A DNA stretch of 64,000 bases from Actinomadura sp. NAK00032. Its GTDB lineage: Bacteria > Actinomycetota > Actinomycetes > Streptosporangiales > Streptosporangiaceae. Under the pieces are notes generated by a model. That model made no database searches. It was not told the origin of the DNA and worked only from the letters and a program-made list of their open reading frames with translations. Every line of letters begins with the position of its first letter. Positions within the stretch are counted from its first letter, which is position 1. The translations under genes were made by a program, and so were the position numbers. Positions 43,725 to 52,359 of this stretch are shown one piece after another. The stretch is taken from contig NZ_CP054932.1 in assembly GCF_013364275.1 (NCBI RefSeq), positions 3,286,001 to 3,350,000 of the forward strand. Direction: 5' to 3'.

Positions 43725-44621
43725 TCAGAGGGACAGCAGCAGGAAGTGCTGGGGGAGGTGGACGGCCAGCCCGAGCCGCATCGAGGCGGTGATCGCCGCC
43801 TCCCCGGCGCCGTCCCCGGCGCCGTTCCCGCCGGCGGGCCGGCGCAGGGCGAGGGCGGACTCCTCGCCGTCCAGCAGCGTGATGCCGGCGCGGAAGTCGC
43901 CGAGCAGCACCCGGTCGGGCTCGATCATGCGGGTGCGGGTGAGGCGCAGCCCGGCGGCGTCGAGCGCGGGCAGCGCCCCGCCGCCGACGAGCCGCCAGTA
44001 CAGGGCGGGGTGCATGACCATCCCGTCGCACGAGCCGCCCATCTCCTCCACTTCGGCGCAGCCGGCCATCAGCGCGTCCAGCACCCGGCCGGGCGCGGCG
44101 TCCGGCGGCGGGGCCGCGAGGCGGCGCAGCCCGTCCAGGCGCAGCAGCCCGGTGATCGCGCCGTCGTCGCTGCCGCGCAGGAGGACCTCGTTCTCCACGG
44201 TGCACAGGCGGACGATGACGCGGTGGTCGACGAACCGCGCCAGCAGCGCGGGGTCGGCGCACAGCTCGGCGGGCACCGGGACGGAGACGGAGATCTCGGT
44301 CAGCTCGGCCTTGGCGAGCGCCGGGCGGAACACCGCCTCCGGCGTCGCGCCGTAGCGGGTGCCGGAGCGGCCGTCCTCGCCGCTCCCGGTGTCGCGGAGT
44401 TCCCGCACGTAGCGCAGGGTCCGGTCGGTGACCGTGCCGCCCTTGGTCTGCTCGCGGACGGTCGGGCGGGGCCGGGTGGAGGCCAGCGGGAACAGCGTCG
44501 TCAGCGGCGCCCGGATCCGGACCGCGGCGTCGCCCCCGGCGGCCCTGGCGACCGCGACCGCCAGCTCCTCGCCGGGGCCGCGCTCGCGCAGCCCGGGGTC
44601 ATCGATGAGGTAGTCCAGCAC
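43725..44621 (-). CDS. HK97-fold encapsulin-like shell protein (Family 3, natural-product-cluster type)
   Basis: This 298-residue protein has the layout of an HK97 capsid/encapsulin: an early helix and E-loop-like segment ('PTVREQTKGGTVTDRTLRYVREL'), a strand-helix core ('ISVSVPVPAELCADPALLARFVDHRVIVRLCTVENEVLLRGSDDGAITGLL', compare the 'ED/EN-x-llnG-x-GilG' block of encapsulins), 'CDGMVMHPALYWRLV', and the A-domain strand 'RTRMIEPDRVLLGDFRAGITLLDGEESALAL'. GTG 44621 follows GGGAG by 7 nt. No portal, terminase or protease genes are nearby, so a prophage remnant is unlikely. Its setting beside LanM, aminotransferase, sulfotransferase and SDR genes fits Family 3 encapsulins. The fold is by motif reading, not a search. 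Confidence 0.75.
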   Translation of the reverse strand: MLDYLIDDPGLRERGPGEELAVAVARAAGGDAAVRIRAPLTTLFPLASTRPRPTVREQTKGGTVTDRTLRYVRELRDTGSGEDGRSGTRYGATPEAVFRPALAKAELTEISVSVPVPAELCADPALLARFVDHRVIVRLCTVENEVLLRGSDDGAITGLLRLDGLRRLAAPPPDAAPGRVLDALMAGCAEVEEMGGSCDGMVMHPALYWRLVGGGALPALDAAGLRLTRTRMIEPDRVLLGDFRAGITLLDGEESALALRRPAGGNGAGDGAGEAAITASMRLGLAVHLPQHFLLLSL

Positions 44622-44691
44622 GCAGAACTCCCATCAGACGTACCTTTCGCGGCCGTCCGGATCTCGGGCCGGCCGACAAATGCACGGCGCC

Positions 44692-44731
44692 GATCCTGCA
44701 CCGTGCCAACCCCGAGAGTAAGCACAGGATC
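44692..44731. promoter_or_regulatory. dyad in the encapsulin/LanM divergent region
   Basis: GATCCTG (44692-44698) and CAGGATC (44725-44731) are exact inverted repeats, and GCACGG/CCGTGC form an overlapping second dyad (44682-44706). They lie midway in the 195-bp region between the divergent encapsulin and biosynthetic operons, suited to a shared regulator. Confidence 0.45.
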
Positions 44732-44759
44732 GCGGAAATTAAAAGGGCCTCGCTCGATC

Positions 44760-44788
44760 TTGTTCCGAAAAATCGGTCATGGTAGAAC
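44760..44788 (+). promoter_or_regulatory. candidate promoter of the LanM operon
   Basis: TTGTTC (44760-44765) and TAGAAC (44783-44788) are separated by exactly 17 bp. Predicted start near 44795 leaves about 22 nt before the small ORF, including GGGAGGTG as Shine-Dalgarno. This segment is locally AT-rich. Confidence 0.5.
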
Positions 44789-44816
44789 TTCGTAACGGAT
44801 TGGTTCGGGAGGTGCC

Positions 44817-44990
44817 ATGGCGAAGCCGGATAATGCGGCCGGGGGAGCTGCGGCATTCACCGATCCGGTGCTCGATCCGCGGCGCGGGACCGGCCCCCGG
44901 CCGGCCGCGCGCCCCGCCCCCCGCTGCCCGCTGCGCGCCGCCCGCGCCACCCGGGAGAAGGCCGGCGACCCGCCGGGTGACGGCGGATGA
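44817..44990 (+). CDS. 57-residue small protein coupled to lanM (possible precursor or carrier)
   Basis: ATG 44817 follows GGGAGGTG at ideal spacing and the stop overlaps the lanM start by 4 nt. The peptide starts MAKPDNAAGGAAAFTDPVLD and ends in an Arg/Pro/Ala-rich part with a single Cys (residue 37) and three Thr; there is no Ser. Codon third positions are GC-rich after the first 20 codons, which supports coding. Position suggests a LanM substrate or partner, but its residue content is poor for a lanthipeptide core. Confidence 0.6.
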   Translation: MAKPDNAAGGAAAFTDPVLDPRRGTGPRPAARPAPRCPLRAARATREKAGDPPGDGG

Positions 44991-47671
44991 GCACCCCGAC
45001 CGCGGCCCGCCCCGGCGCCCCCGGCGACCTGGACGGCCTCGGCCTGCTGGAGATCGCACGGCCCCTGATCGGCGCCGCCCGGGACGACCTGCGCGACCGG
45101 CTCGCCGCCGGCCCGCCGCTCCCGGACGGCCTGGCCGGCCTGCCCGGCCTGCTGCCGCGCGACCCGCCGCTCGGCTGGCTCTCGATGGCCCTCCAGCCGG
45201 CGCTGGCCCGGGAACTCGCCGCCGCGCGCCGCCGCGGCCTGCCCGGCGACACCCCCGAGCGGCGCCATGACGCGTTCACGGCGACCCTGCGCGACCCGGC
45301 GGAGGCGCGCCGGATCTGGGCGCGGTACCCCGTCCTCGCCCGGCAGGCCGCCCGCCTGCTGGAGGCCTGGACCGCCGCCCGCGCGGCGTTCGCCCGCGAC
45401 CTCGCCGCCGACCTTCCCGCGCTCACCGCGGCGTTCGGCGAGCTCGGCGCCGTCGCCGACGTCCGCTTCGGGTCCGAGGAGACGCACCGGGGCGGCCGGA
45501 CGGTCGCGCTCGTCCGGTTCGAGCGCGGCACCCTCGTGTACAAGCCCCGCTGCCTGGCCGTCGACCACTGCTTCGACCGCCTCCTCGGCTGGTTCAACGC
45601 GTCCGGCGGCGTGCCGCACCCGCTGCGGCGGATCCGGCTGCTGGACCGCGGCGACCGCGGCTGGAGCGAGTACGTCGAGCCCGCCCCCTGCGCGCCCGAG
45701 CGGCTCCCGGCGTTCTTCTGGCGGATGGGCGCCCTGCTCGCGCTGACCCACGCCGTCCACGGCTACGACCTGCACGCCGACAACGTGATCGCCGCCGGGG
45801 CCGACCCCGTGGTGATCGACCTGGAGGCCCTGTTCCACACCGAGGGGACGCAGCCGATGGCGCGCCGCGCCCGGCTCGGCGACCCCGCCGCCGAGCGGCT
45901 GGCCGCGTCCGTGCTGCGCACCGGCCTGCTCCCCGGCCCGCTCGTGATGCCGGACACCGGCACCGAGCTGCCCTTCGGCGTCGACATCAGCCCGCTCGGC
46001 ATCGCCCCCGGCCGCCGCTCCCTCATCCCGACGCCGGTCGTCGAGCACGCGGGCACCGACGAGATGCGCGCCGGGCTCGGCTACCGGGACGTCCCCGCGC
46101 CCGCCGGGCGGCTGCGCCTGCCGGACGGCGGCACCGCCGACCCCCGCGCGCACCGTGACGCGCTCACCGCCGGGTACGCCTTCGCCCACCGGCGCCTGGC
46201 CGCCGCGGGAACGGCCCTGCTCGCGCCGGGCGGGCCCCTGGACGGCTGCGCGGACGTCCCGGTGCGGCTGATCCAGCTGTCGACGTTCCTCTACGTCCGG
46301 CTGCTGCTGGAGGGCTGGCGGCCGGAGGCGGCGCGCGACCCCGCCGTCCACGAGCGCGGCCTCGCCCGGCTCGACGCGGGCTGGCCCGGCGTCCCGCACC
46401 GCGCCGCGCTGATCGCGGCGGAGAAGGCGGCGCTGCGGCGCGGCGAGGTGCCCGTGTTCGAGATCCGCCCCGGGCACCGCGACCTGTGGCTGGAGGACGG
46501 CACGCGGCTGCCCGGCGTCCTGCCCGCCGCGCCGCTGGCGGAGACCGCGGCCCGTCTCGCCGGGCTGCGCGCGGAGGGCGCCGCCGCCCAGCTGGAGACC
46601 ATCGACGCGAGCCTGGCCGCGCTCGACACCCGCCCGCGCGCCGGGCACCGCGTCCCCGCGCCGCCGGACGGCGACCCGGTGCGCGGCGCCCTCGCCATCG
46701 CCCGGCGGCTGGACGAGACCGCCGTCCGCGACGGCGACCGCGTCGGCTGGCCGACCATCGAGGTCGTCGACGCCGCGTCCCGCCGGGTCGCGCCCGCCGG
46801 ACTCGACCTCTACGGCGGCCTGCCCGGCATCGGCCTGTTCCTGACCTACCTGTCCGCCGTCACGGACGAGCCCTGGGCCGCCCGCCTCGCCGAGCGGGTC
46901 GCCGACGAGGTCGCCGTGCGCCTGCGCGCCGGAGCGGACGTCCCCGCACTCGGTCCCGTCTACCACCTGGCGCACGCCGCCGCCGTCCACCGCCGCCCCG
47001 ACCTGGCCGAGGCGGCGCGCGACGCGCTGCTCACCGCCCCCTCCCCGCCCGGCCCGGACGTCCTGGACGGCGAAGCGGGCATGCTCCTGTCCGCGCTCGC
47101 GCTGCACGCCGTCCTGCCCGCAGAGCAGGTGCGCGACGCGGCACGGGCGTCCGGGGAGCGGCTCATGGCCATGGAACCCGCCGGGCCCGGCCTCGGCTAC
47201 GGCGCGCCCGGCGCCGCGCTCGCCCTCGCCCGCCTGCACGGCCTGCTCGGCGACCCCCGCCACGCCGCCCGCGCGAAGGCGCTCGCCGTCCCGCCGGAGG
47301 ACCCCGAGCCCGGCTGGTGCCAGGGCGCCGCCGGCACCGGCCTCGCCCTCGCCGACCTCCTCGCCCGGCCCGGATGCGCCGCTCCCGAACTGGAGCGTTC
47401 CCTCGACGCCGCCGCCGCGACGGCCCGCTCCGCCGCCGCCGCCGGCCTCCCCGACGACGCGCTCTGCCACGGCGCGTCCGGGCTCACCGACCTGCTCGCC
47501 GCCCTCGGCGAGGACGCCCCCGCCCCGCCCGGCGGCCCGTGGCGCACCGCCCTGCCCGCCCCCGCCCCCGGCCTGCTCGCCGGCCTGTCCGGCATCGGCT
47601 ACGGGCTGCTGCGCCGCGCCCGCCCCGCCGGCGTGCCCGCCGTGCTCGCCCTGGCGCCCCCGCACTCCTGA
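44987..47671 (+). CDS. type 2 lanthipeptide synthetase (LanM family)
   Basis: This 894-residue bifunctional enzyme is somewhat shorter than the usual ~1000. The N-terminal DUF4135 dehydratase has 'GTLVYKPRCLAVDHCFDRLLGWFN' and the kinase-like 'HGYDLHADNVIAAGADPVVIDLEALFHTEG', which phosphorylates and eliminates Ser/Thr hydroxyls. The C-terminal LanC-like cyclase starts near 'LYGGLPGIGLFLTYL' and keeps the zinc ligands Cys778 ('GWCQG'), Cys827 and His828 ('LCHGASG'). Both halves therefore look active. It heads the operon after the 57-residue ORF. No standard Ser/Thr/Cys-rich precursor is seen nearby. Confidence 0.88.
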   Translation: MSTPTAARPGAPGDLDGLGLLEIARPLIGAARDDLRDRLAAGPPLPDGLAGLPGLLPRDPPLGWLSMALQPALARELAAARRRGLPGDTPERRHDAFTATLRDPAEARRIWARYPVLARQAARLLEAWTAARAAFARDLAADLPALTAAFGELGAVADVRFGSEETHRGGRTVALVRFERGTLVYKPRCLAVDHCFDRLLGWFNASGGVPHPLRRIRLLDRGDRGWSEYVEPAPCAPERLPAFFWRMGALLALTHAVHGYDLHADNVIAAGADPVVIDLEALFHTEGTQPMARRARLGDPAAERLAASVLRTGLLPGPLVMPDTGTELPFGVDISPLGIAPGRRSLIPTPVVEHAGTDEMRAGLGYRDVPAPAGRLRLPDGGTADPRAHRDALTAGYAFAHRRLAAAGTALLAPGGPLDGCADVPVRLIQLSTFLYVRLLLEGWRPEAARDPAVHERGLARLDAGWPGVPHRAALIAAEKAALRRGEVPVFEIRPGHRDLWLEDGTRLPGVLPAAPLAETAARLAGLRAEGAAAQLETIDASLAALDTRPRAGHRVPAPPDGDPVRGALAIARRLDETAVRDGDRVGWPTIEVVDAASRRVAPAGLDLYGGLPGIGLFLTYLSAVTDEPWAARLAERVADEVAVRLRAGADVPALGPVYHLAHAAAVHRRPDLAEAARDALLTAPSPPGPDVLDGEAGMLLSALALHAVLPAEQVRDAARASGERLMAMEPAGPGLGYGAPGAALALARLHGLLGDPRHAARAKALAVPPEDPEPGWCQGAAGTGLALADLLARPGCAAPELERSLDAAAATARSAAAAGLPDDALCHGASGLTDLLAALGEDAPAPPGGPWRTALPAPAPGLLAGLSGIGYGLLRRARPAGVPAVLALAPPHS

Positions 47672-47704
47672 GCGATGCTCCCGTTCCCCGTGGAGGAGAC
47701 GAAC

Positions 47705-48964
47705 ATGACCGTGGACGTCCAGCCCGGCCTGCTCGCCATCGACGGCGCCGCGCCGGTGCGCACCGACCCCTGGCCGACCTACGACAAGGGCGACGTCTTC
47801 ATCGACGAGGACGACCTGCGCGACGCGCTCGACGCGATCCGCGACCGGCTCTACTTCCGCTACGACCACCGCCCCCACGCCGAGACCCGCACCGGCCTGC
47901 TCGAACGGGACCTGTGCGGCTACTTCGGCGTCCCGCACGCGCTGGCCTGCGCCAGCGGCACCGCCGCGATCACGCTCGCGCTGCTCGCCCTGGACCTGCC
48001 GCCCGGCTCCCGCGTCGCCTGCCCCGCCTTCACCTTCGCCGCGACGCCCAGCGCGGTGCTGCTCGCCGGGCACCGGCCCGTCCTCGTCGAGTGCGACGAC
48101 GACCTGCACCTGGACGTCGCCGACCTGCGCCGCCGCCTCACGGGCGACGTCCGCGCGGTCGTCGTCGTGCACATGCGCGGGTTCGCCTCCGACATGGACG
48201 CGATCTGCGCGCTCGCCCGCGAGCGCGGCATCCCCGTCGTCGAGGACGCGGTGCCCGCGCTCGGCGCCCGGCTCGGCGGCCGCCTCCTCGGCACGATCGG
48301 CGACGCGGGCGCGTTCAGCACCCAGTCCGACAAGTCGCTCAACACCGGCGAGGGCGGGTTCCTGCTCGCCCGCGACCCGTCCGTGCACGCCCGCGCGGTC
48401 GTCTACTCCGGCGCCTACGAGGGCCGGATGGCGCGGCACTTCGACGGCGCGCCGCCGCCCGTCGACGACCTGGCCCTGCCGATCTTCGGGCTGCGGATGG
48501 ACGAGATCCGCGCCGCGCTCGCCCGCCCGATGCTGCGCCGCCTGCCCGAGCGGCTCGCCGCCCACCACCGCAACTACGACGACGTCGCGGGACGGCTCGC
48601 GGACGTGCCCGGCCTCGCGCTGCGCCGCCCCGTCGCCGACGGCGCCTACCTCGGCGAGGCGCTGGTGTTCCGGCTGCCGGGCGCGGGCGCCCGCCGCACC
48701 GCCTGGGCCGCCGCCGCGCTGCGCGCCGAGGGCATCGACGCCCGCGCCCTCGGCGACCCCGGCGACACCAACGTCCGCGCGTTCTGGAACTGGCGGTTCC
48801 TGTTCCCCGACGCCGAGCGCGCCCGCGCCGAGTACCCCGCCACGGCCGCGCGGCTGGACGAGTCGATCGACATCCCGCTGTCGGCGAACCTCACCGCGCG
48901 GGACCGCGACCACGTCGTCGAGGCCGTCCGGAAGGTCGTCGGCTCCGGCGCCGGGCGCCGCTGA
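47705..48964 (+). CDS. DegT/DnrJ/EryC1/StrS-family aminotransferase (AHBA synthase-like)
   Basis: This 419-residue PLP enzyme has 'ALACASGTAAITLALLALDLPPGSRVACPAFTFAATPSAVLLAGHRPVLVE', then 'FSTQSDKSLNTGEGGFLL' with the PLP lysine at about 210. Such enzymes aminate keto sugars or aminocyclitols, or act as AHBA synthases. The ATG at 47705 follows GGAGGAG; a longer frame from 47675 is unsupported. The stop overlaps the sulfotransferase start. Confidence 0.88.
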   Translation: MTVDVQPGLLAIDGAAPVRTDPWPTYDKGDVFIDEDDLRDALDAIRDRLYFRYDHRPHAETRTGLLERDLCGYFGVPHALACASGTAAITLALLALDLPPGSRVACPAFTFAATPSAVLLAGHRPVLVECDDDLHLDVADLRRRLTGDVRAVVVVHMRGFASDMDAICALARERGIPVVEDAVPALGARLGGRLLGTIGDAGAFSTQSDKSLNTGEGGFLLARDPSVHARAVVYSGAYEGRMARHFDGAPPPVDDLALPIFGLRMDEIRAALARPMLRRLPERLAAHHRNYDDVAGRLADVPGLALRRPVADGAYLGEALVFRLPGAGARRTAWAAAALRAEGIDARALGDPGDTNVRAFWNWRFLFPDAERARAEYPATAARLDESIDIPLSANLTARDRDHVVEAVRKVVGSGAGRR

Positions 48965-49893
48965 TGGTCCGCGTCCTGTACGTGACGGGCTGGTGCCGCA
49001 GCGGCACCACCCTGCTCGGCAACCTGCTCGGCGAGCTGCCGGGCGCCGTCCACGCCGGCGAGCTGCGCTACCTGTGGACGAACGGCGTCCTCGGCCGCGG
49101 CACCAACACCCTGTGCGGCTGCGGGCGGGACGTCCCGGCGTGCCCGCTGTGGAAGGGCGTCATCGCCCGGCTCGCCGGCGGCGACCCCGCCTGGCACGCC
49201 GAACGCGCCGTCGCGCGGCAGCGGGCCGCGCTGCGGACCCGGCACACCGGCCGCCGGCTCGCCGAGGCGCGGCACGTCCGCGCCGCGCACCCGGCCGTCG
49301 CCGACCTGGTCCGGCTGTACGAGGCGATCGCGGCGGAGTCCGGCGCCGGGCTGATCGTCGACACCGGCAAGTTCCCCGCCGAGGCCGCCGCGCTGTGCGG
49401 CGCGCCCGGCGTCGACGCCCGCGTGCTGCACGTCGTCCGGGACCCGCGCGCCACCGCCGAGTCGTGGCGGCGCGCGAAGGACTACATCCCGGCGATGGGC
49501 CCCGCCCGCAGCACCGCCTACTGGACGGGCTTCAACCTCGCGTCCGAGCGCGTCGCCCGCGCGTTCCCCGAGCGCTGCCTGCGGCTGCGCTACGAGGACT
49601 TCACCGCCGACCCGCGCGCCGAACTGGCGCGGGTGATGGCGCACGCCGGCCTCACCGGCGACCCGCCCGTGGACGGCGCCGGCACCGCCCGGCTCGGCGT
49701 CAACCACACCGTGACCGGCAACCCCGACCGGCTGCGGCACGGGCCGGTCCGGATCCGGGAGGACGACGCGTGGGTGCGCGCCCAGCCCGCGCCCGCCCGC
49801 GCCGTCGCCACCGTCCTCGCGCTGCCGCTGCTGGCCCGCTACCGCTACCCGCTGCGGCCGACCCCGGCCGCCCGCATCCCCGCGGAGGCCTGA
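48964..49893 (+). CDS. PAPS-dependent sulfotransferase family protein
   Basis: This 309-residue protein has the 5'-phosphosulfate loop 'VTGWCRSGTTLLGNLLGEL' near the N-terminus and the 3'-phosphate motif 'HVVRDPRATAESWRRAKDY' near residue 160. Four cysteines at about residues 51-61 ('LCGCGRDVPACPLW') look like a small metal or disulfide site. It is expected to transfer sulfate to a hydroxyl or amine of the cluster product. It overlaps its neighbours on both sides by a base or more, so it belongs to the operon. Confidence 0.85.
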   Translation: MVRVLYVTGWCRSGTTLLGNLLGELPGAVHAGELRYLWTNGVLGRGTNTLCGCGRDVPACPLWKGVIARLAGGDPAWHAERAVARQRAALRTRHTGRRLAEARHVRAAHPAVADLVRLYEAIAAESGAGLIVDTGKFPAEAAALCGAPGVDARVLHVVRDPRATAESWRRAKDYIPAMGPARSTAYWTGFNLASERVARAFPERCLRLRYEDFTADPRAELARVMAHAGLTGDPPVDGAGTARLGVNHTVTGNPDRLRHGPVRIREDDAWVRAQPAPARAVATVLALPLLARYRYPLRPTPAARIPAEA

Positions 49894-50660
49894 TGGATCT
49901 CGGACTGCGCGGCCGGGTCGCGCTGGTCGCCGCCGCGACCAGCGGCCTCGGCCTGGCCACCGCCCGCGAGCTCGCCGCCGCCGGCGCCGACGTCGCGTTC
50001 TGCGGGCGCGACGAGGCGCGGCTGGAGGCGGCCCGCGAGGAGATCGACGCGGCCGGGCCGGGACGCGCCGTCGCGACCCGGCTCGACGTCCGCGACCACG
50101 AGGCGGCGGCCGCCTGGGTCGACCGCACCGCCGCCGGCCTCGGCGGGCTGCACGTCCTGGTCACCAACGCGGGCGGGCCGCCGGCCGGCCCCGCCCTCGG
50201 GTTCGGCCTCGACGCCTACCGCGACGCCGTCGAGCTGTGCGTGCTGTCGCACATCGCGCTCGTCCAGGCCGCCGTCCCGCATATGCGCGACGCCGGCTGG
50301 GGCCGCGTCCTGATGATCGCGTCGGAGACGATGCGGCAGCCGGCGCCGGAACTCGCCCTGTCCGGCACCGTGCGGCCCGCGCTCGCCGGGTTCGCCAAGG
50401 CGCTCGTCCGCGAGCTCGGCCCGGCCGGGACCACCGTCAACGTGCTGGCGCCCGGCTACCACCTCACCCCCGCCGTGGAGGCGCTCCTCGGCGCCGACCG
50501 GGAGGCGGGCCTGGCCGGGATCGCCGCGGGCATCCCGCTCGGCCGGCTCGGCTCGCCCGCCGACTTCGGCGCCGCCGCCGCGTTCCTCGCCAGCGAGCGG
50601 GCCGGCTTCATCACCGGGACGACGCTGCTGGTCGACGGCGGCCTCACCCAGGGCATCTGA
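49893..50660 (+). CDS. atypical short-chain dehydrogenase/reductase
   Basis: This 255-residue Rossmann-fold protein has a cofactor loop '[20 protein letters not shown]', altered from the usual TGxxxGIG, and '[13 protein letters not shown]'. After the conserved Ser ('[32 protein letters not shown]') the expected Tyr-x3-Lys reads Ser-x3-Arg, so the normal proton relay is missing. The same substitution occurs in a subgroup of bacterial 'SDR' proteins. It may have a different chemistry or act by binding only. It starts in the sulfotransferase stop. Confidence 0.85.
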   Translation: MDLGLRGRVALVAAATSGLGLATARELAAAGADVAFCGRDEARLEAAREEIDAAGPGRAVATRLDVRDHEAAAAWVDRTAAGLGGLHVLVTNAGGPPAGPALGFGLDAYRDAVELCVLSHIALVQAAVPHMRDAGWGRVLMIASETMRQPAPELALSGTVRPALAGFAKALVRELGPAGTTVNVLAPGYHLTPAVEALLGADREAGLAGIAAGIPLGRLGSPADFGAAAAFLASERAGFITGTTLLVDGGLTQGI

Positions 50661-50674
50661 GAACGGAGGCACGA

Positions 50675-51274
50675 GTGGAGTTCGACGACGTCCTCGCGGC
50701 GCGGCGGATGGTGCGCCGCTACCGCACCGACCCCGTCCCGCCGGAGACCGTGGAGAAGATCGCCCGGACGATCCGCAGGGCGCCGAGCGCCGGGTTCAGC
50801 CAGGGCCACCGCCTCGTCGTCGTCACCGAGCGCGCCGCCCGCGAGCGCGTCGCCGAACTCGCCGAGGAGTCCCGCTACCCGGAGAAGTGGCTGTCGGTCG
50901 CGCCGGTGCTGATGGTGCTCGGCATCCGCGAGGACGACTACCACGACCGCTACACCCGCCCCGACAAGCTCATCGACGGCAAGGAGATGGAGTGGCCCGC
51001 CCCCTACTGGTGGGTCGACTCCGGGGCGTTCCTCATGCTGGTCCAGCTCGCCGCGATCAACGAGGGCCTCGCGACGGGGTTCGCGACCGTCCGCCACAAG
51101 GAGGGGCTCAAGAAGCTGCTCGGCCTCCCGGACGACATCGCCGTGGTCGGCGTCGCCACGATCGGCCACGCCCGCGAGGACGCCGTGCCCCCGGCCGACA
51201 CCGCCCGGCTGCGGTCGATGGCGAAGCCCTACGGCGACCTCGTGCGCCGCGAGTCGTGGGCGGACCCGCGCTAG
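50675..51274 (+). CDS. nitroreductase-family FMN oxidoreductase
   Basis: This 199-residue protein has '[45 protein letters not shown]', the FMN phosphate site of nitroreductases, and '[26 protein letters not shown]', the dimer-interface helix. In RiPP and azole pathways such enzymes act as dehydrogenases as well as reductases. GTG 50675 follows GGAGG by 7 nt and 15 nt after the SDR stop; it appears to be the last gene of the cluster. Its 3' end overlaps the convergent DUF2332 gene by 4 nt. Confidence 0.87.
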   Translation: MEFDDVLAARRMVRRYRTDPVPPETVEKIARTIRRAPSAGFSQGHRLVVVTERAARERVAELAEESRYPEKWLSVAPVLMVLGIREDDYHDRYTRPDKLIDGKEMEWPAPYWWVDSGAFLMLVQLAAINEGLATGFATVRHKEGLKKLLGLPDDIAVVGVATIGHAREDAVPPADTARLRSMAKPYGDLVRRESWADPR

Positions 51275-52293
51275 AACCAGGTCGTCGGCAGGCCGTGCGA
51301 CGGGCCCTCGCCGAGGATCCGGCGCTCCCCGCCCGGCCACAGCCGCAGCGCCACGACGTGCGCGACGCTGAGGCGCGAGGCGTCCCGGCCCTCGAACGAC
51401 AGGTGCGCGACGGGGGCGCCCCCGGTGGCCGCCGCGCCGGCGTCCTCGATGTGCCGGGCGACGCGCGCCGACTCGTCCGCCGACAGGTAGGCGCGCATCG
51501 TCGAGTGCCACACCACCGTGGCCGTGCCCGGCTCGGGGGCCAGGCCGTCGAGGAAATCGGCCGCGCCCGCCCGGACGACCTCCACCGGGACCCGCGCCGC
51601 CACCTCGAACGCCGCCCGCAGCCGCGCCACCCGCCCCGCCTGGTCGGGCCACACGTACGACAGGAGCCGCCGCTGCGCCCCGGGCGACGCCGCGTCGAGC
51701 GGGTTCGGGTCGCAGCCGCGCCGCCGCACGACGGCCAGCGGCGCGTCCACCGGCGGCAGGCCCCGCCACGCGCCGGGCAGCACGACCGGCGACTCCGGCC
51801 CGTACACGCCGCCGTCGTGGCCGAACCGGAAGTGGTCGGCGCGCAGGTTCAGGCCCGCGCTCGCACCGATCTCCAGCAGCCGGACCGGCAGCCCGCCCGT
51901 CGCCGCGCTGATCGCGAGGAGGCCGCCGACCAGCGGAGCAGACCGTCCCACCTCGTTCGTCTGCGGCGGATCGGTCAGGCCCGTGCGGATCTCCGCCGCG
52001 TGCTCGGCCAGCACGTCCCGGAACGCGGGCCAGGCCTGCAGCGGGTCCCGCGTCCCGCCGGCGGTCGGGTAGTAGGCGGCCAGGTCCGGCGCGCGGCCCT
52101 CCAGCACGAGCCGGTGCACCGTCCCGAGCATGCCCAGGATGAAGCCGGAGCCCCGGTGCTCCCCGAGCACGCCCGCCGCGGCGCCGCCCGGGTCGTCGGC
52201 CGCCCGCGCGAGCAGCTCCGCGTACATCGGCGATCCCAGCTGCGCGCACGCCCGCGCCTGCGCGAGCAGTTGCTCCCTCACCCGCTCCCTCAC
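51271..52293 (-). CDS. DUF2332 family protein
   Basis: This 340-residue protein of a widespread actinobacterial family of unknown function has '[21 protein letters not shown]', a methyltransferase-like glycine loop, and '[29 protein letters not shown]', which are the family's invariant blocks. A SAM-binding fold is possible, but no activity is known. GTG 52293 is used. It separates the biosynthetic cluster from the shikimate genes. Confidence 0.85.
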   Translation of the reverse strand: MRERVREQLLAQARACAQLGSPMYAELLARAADDPGGAAAGVLGEHRGSGFILGMLGTVHRLVLEGRAPDLAAYYPTAGGTRDPLQAWPAFRDVLAEHAAEIRTGLTDPPQTNEVGRSAPLVGGLLAISAATGGLPVRLLEIGASAGLNLRADHFRFGHDGGVYGPESPVVLPGAWRGLPPVDAPLAVVRRRGCDPNPLDAASPGAQRRLLSYVWPDQAGRVARLRAAFEVAARVPVEVVRAGAADFLDGLAPEPGTATVVWHSTMRAYLSADESARVARHIEDAGAAATGGAPVAHLSFEGRDASRLSVAHVVALRLWPGGERRILGEGPSHGLPTTWF

Positions 52294-52346
52294 CGCGCCA
52301 GCCTCTCAGATGGTGGACGCCGTCACGGGCGCACGCGCGGAGTCAA

Positions 52347-52352
52347 TAGGAT
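52347..52352 (+). promoter_or_regulatory. -10 box for leaderless aroC mRNA
   Basis: TAGGAT lies exactly 7 nt before ATG 52360 and no Shine-Dalgarno is present. Confidence 0.6.
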
Positions 52353-52359
52353 CGTGGCC

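Noticed and set aside
43725..44621. Phage capsid remnant
   Set aside because: No portal, terminase, protease, tail or integrase genes within the window; the neighbours are biosynthetic enzymes.
44599..44856. 85-residue minus-strand ORF upstream of the encapsulin gene
   Set aside because: It lies across the divergent promoter, overlaps the encapsulin start in another frame and lacks coding bias.
44779..45270. 163-residue plus-strand ORF overlapping the lanM start
   Set aside because: Arg/Pro-rich and out of frame with lanM; the 57-residue frame at 44817 has the Shine-Dalgarno and the coupled stop.
44777..48913. 1378-residue antisense ORF opposite lanM and the aminotransferase gene
   Set aside because: High GC gives long open frames opposite genuine genes. 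The plus-strand frames carry LanM, LanC and PLP motifs.
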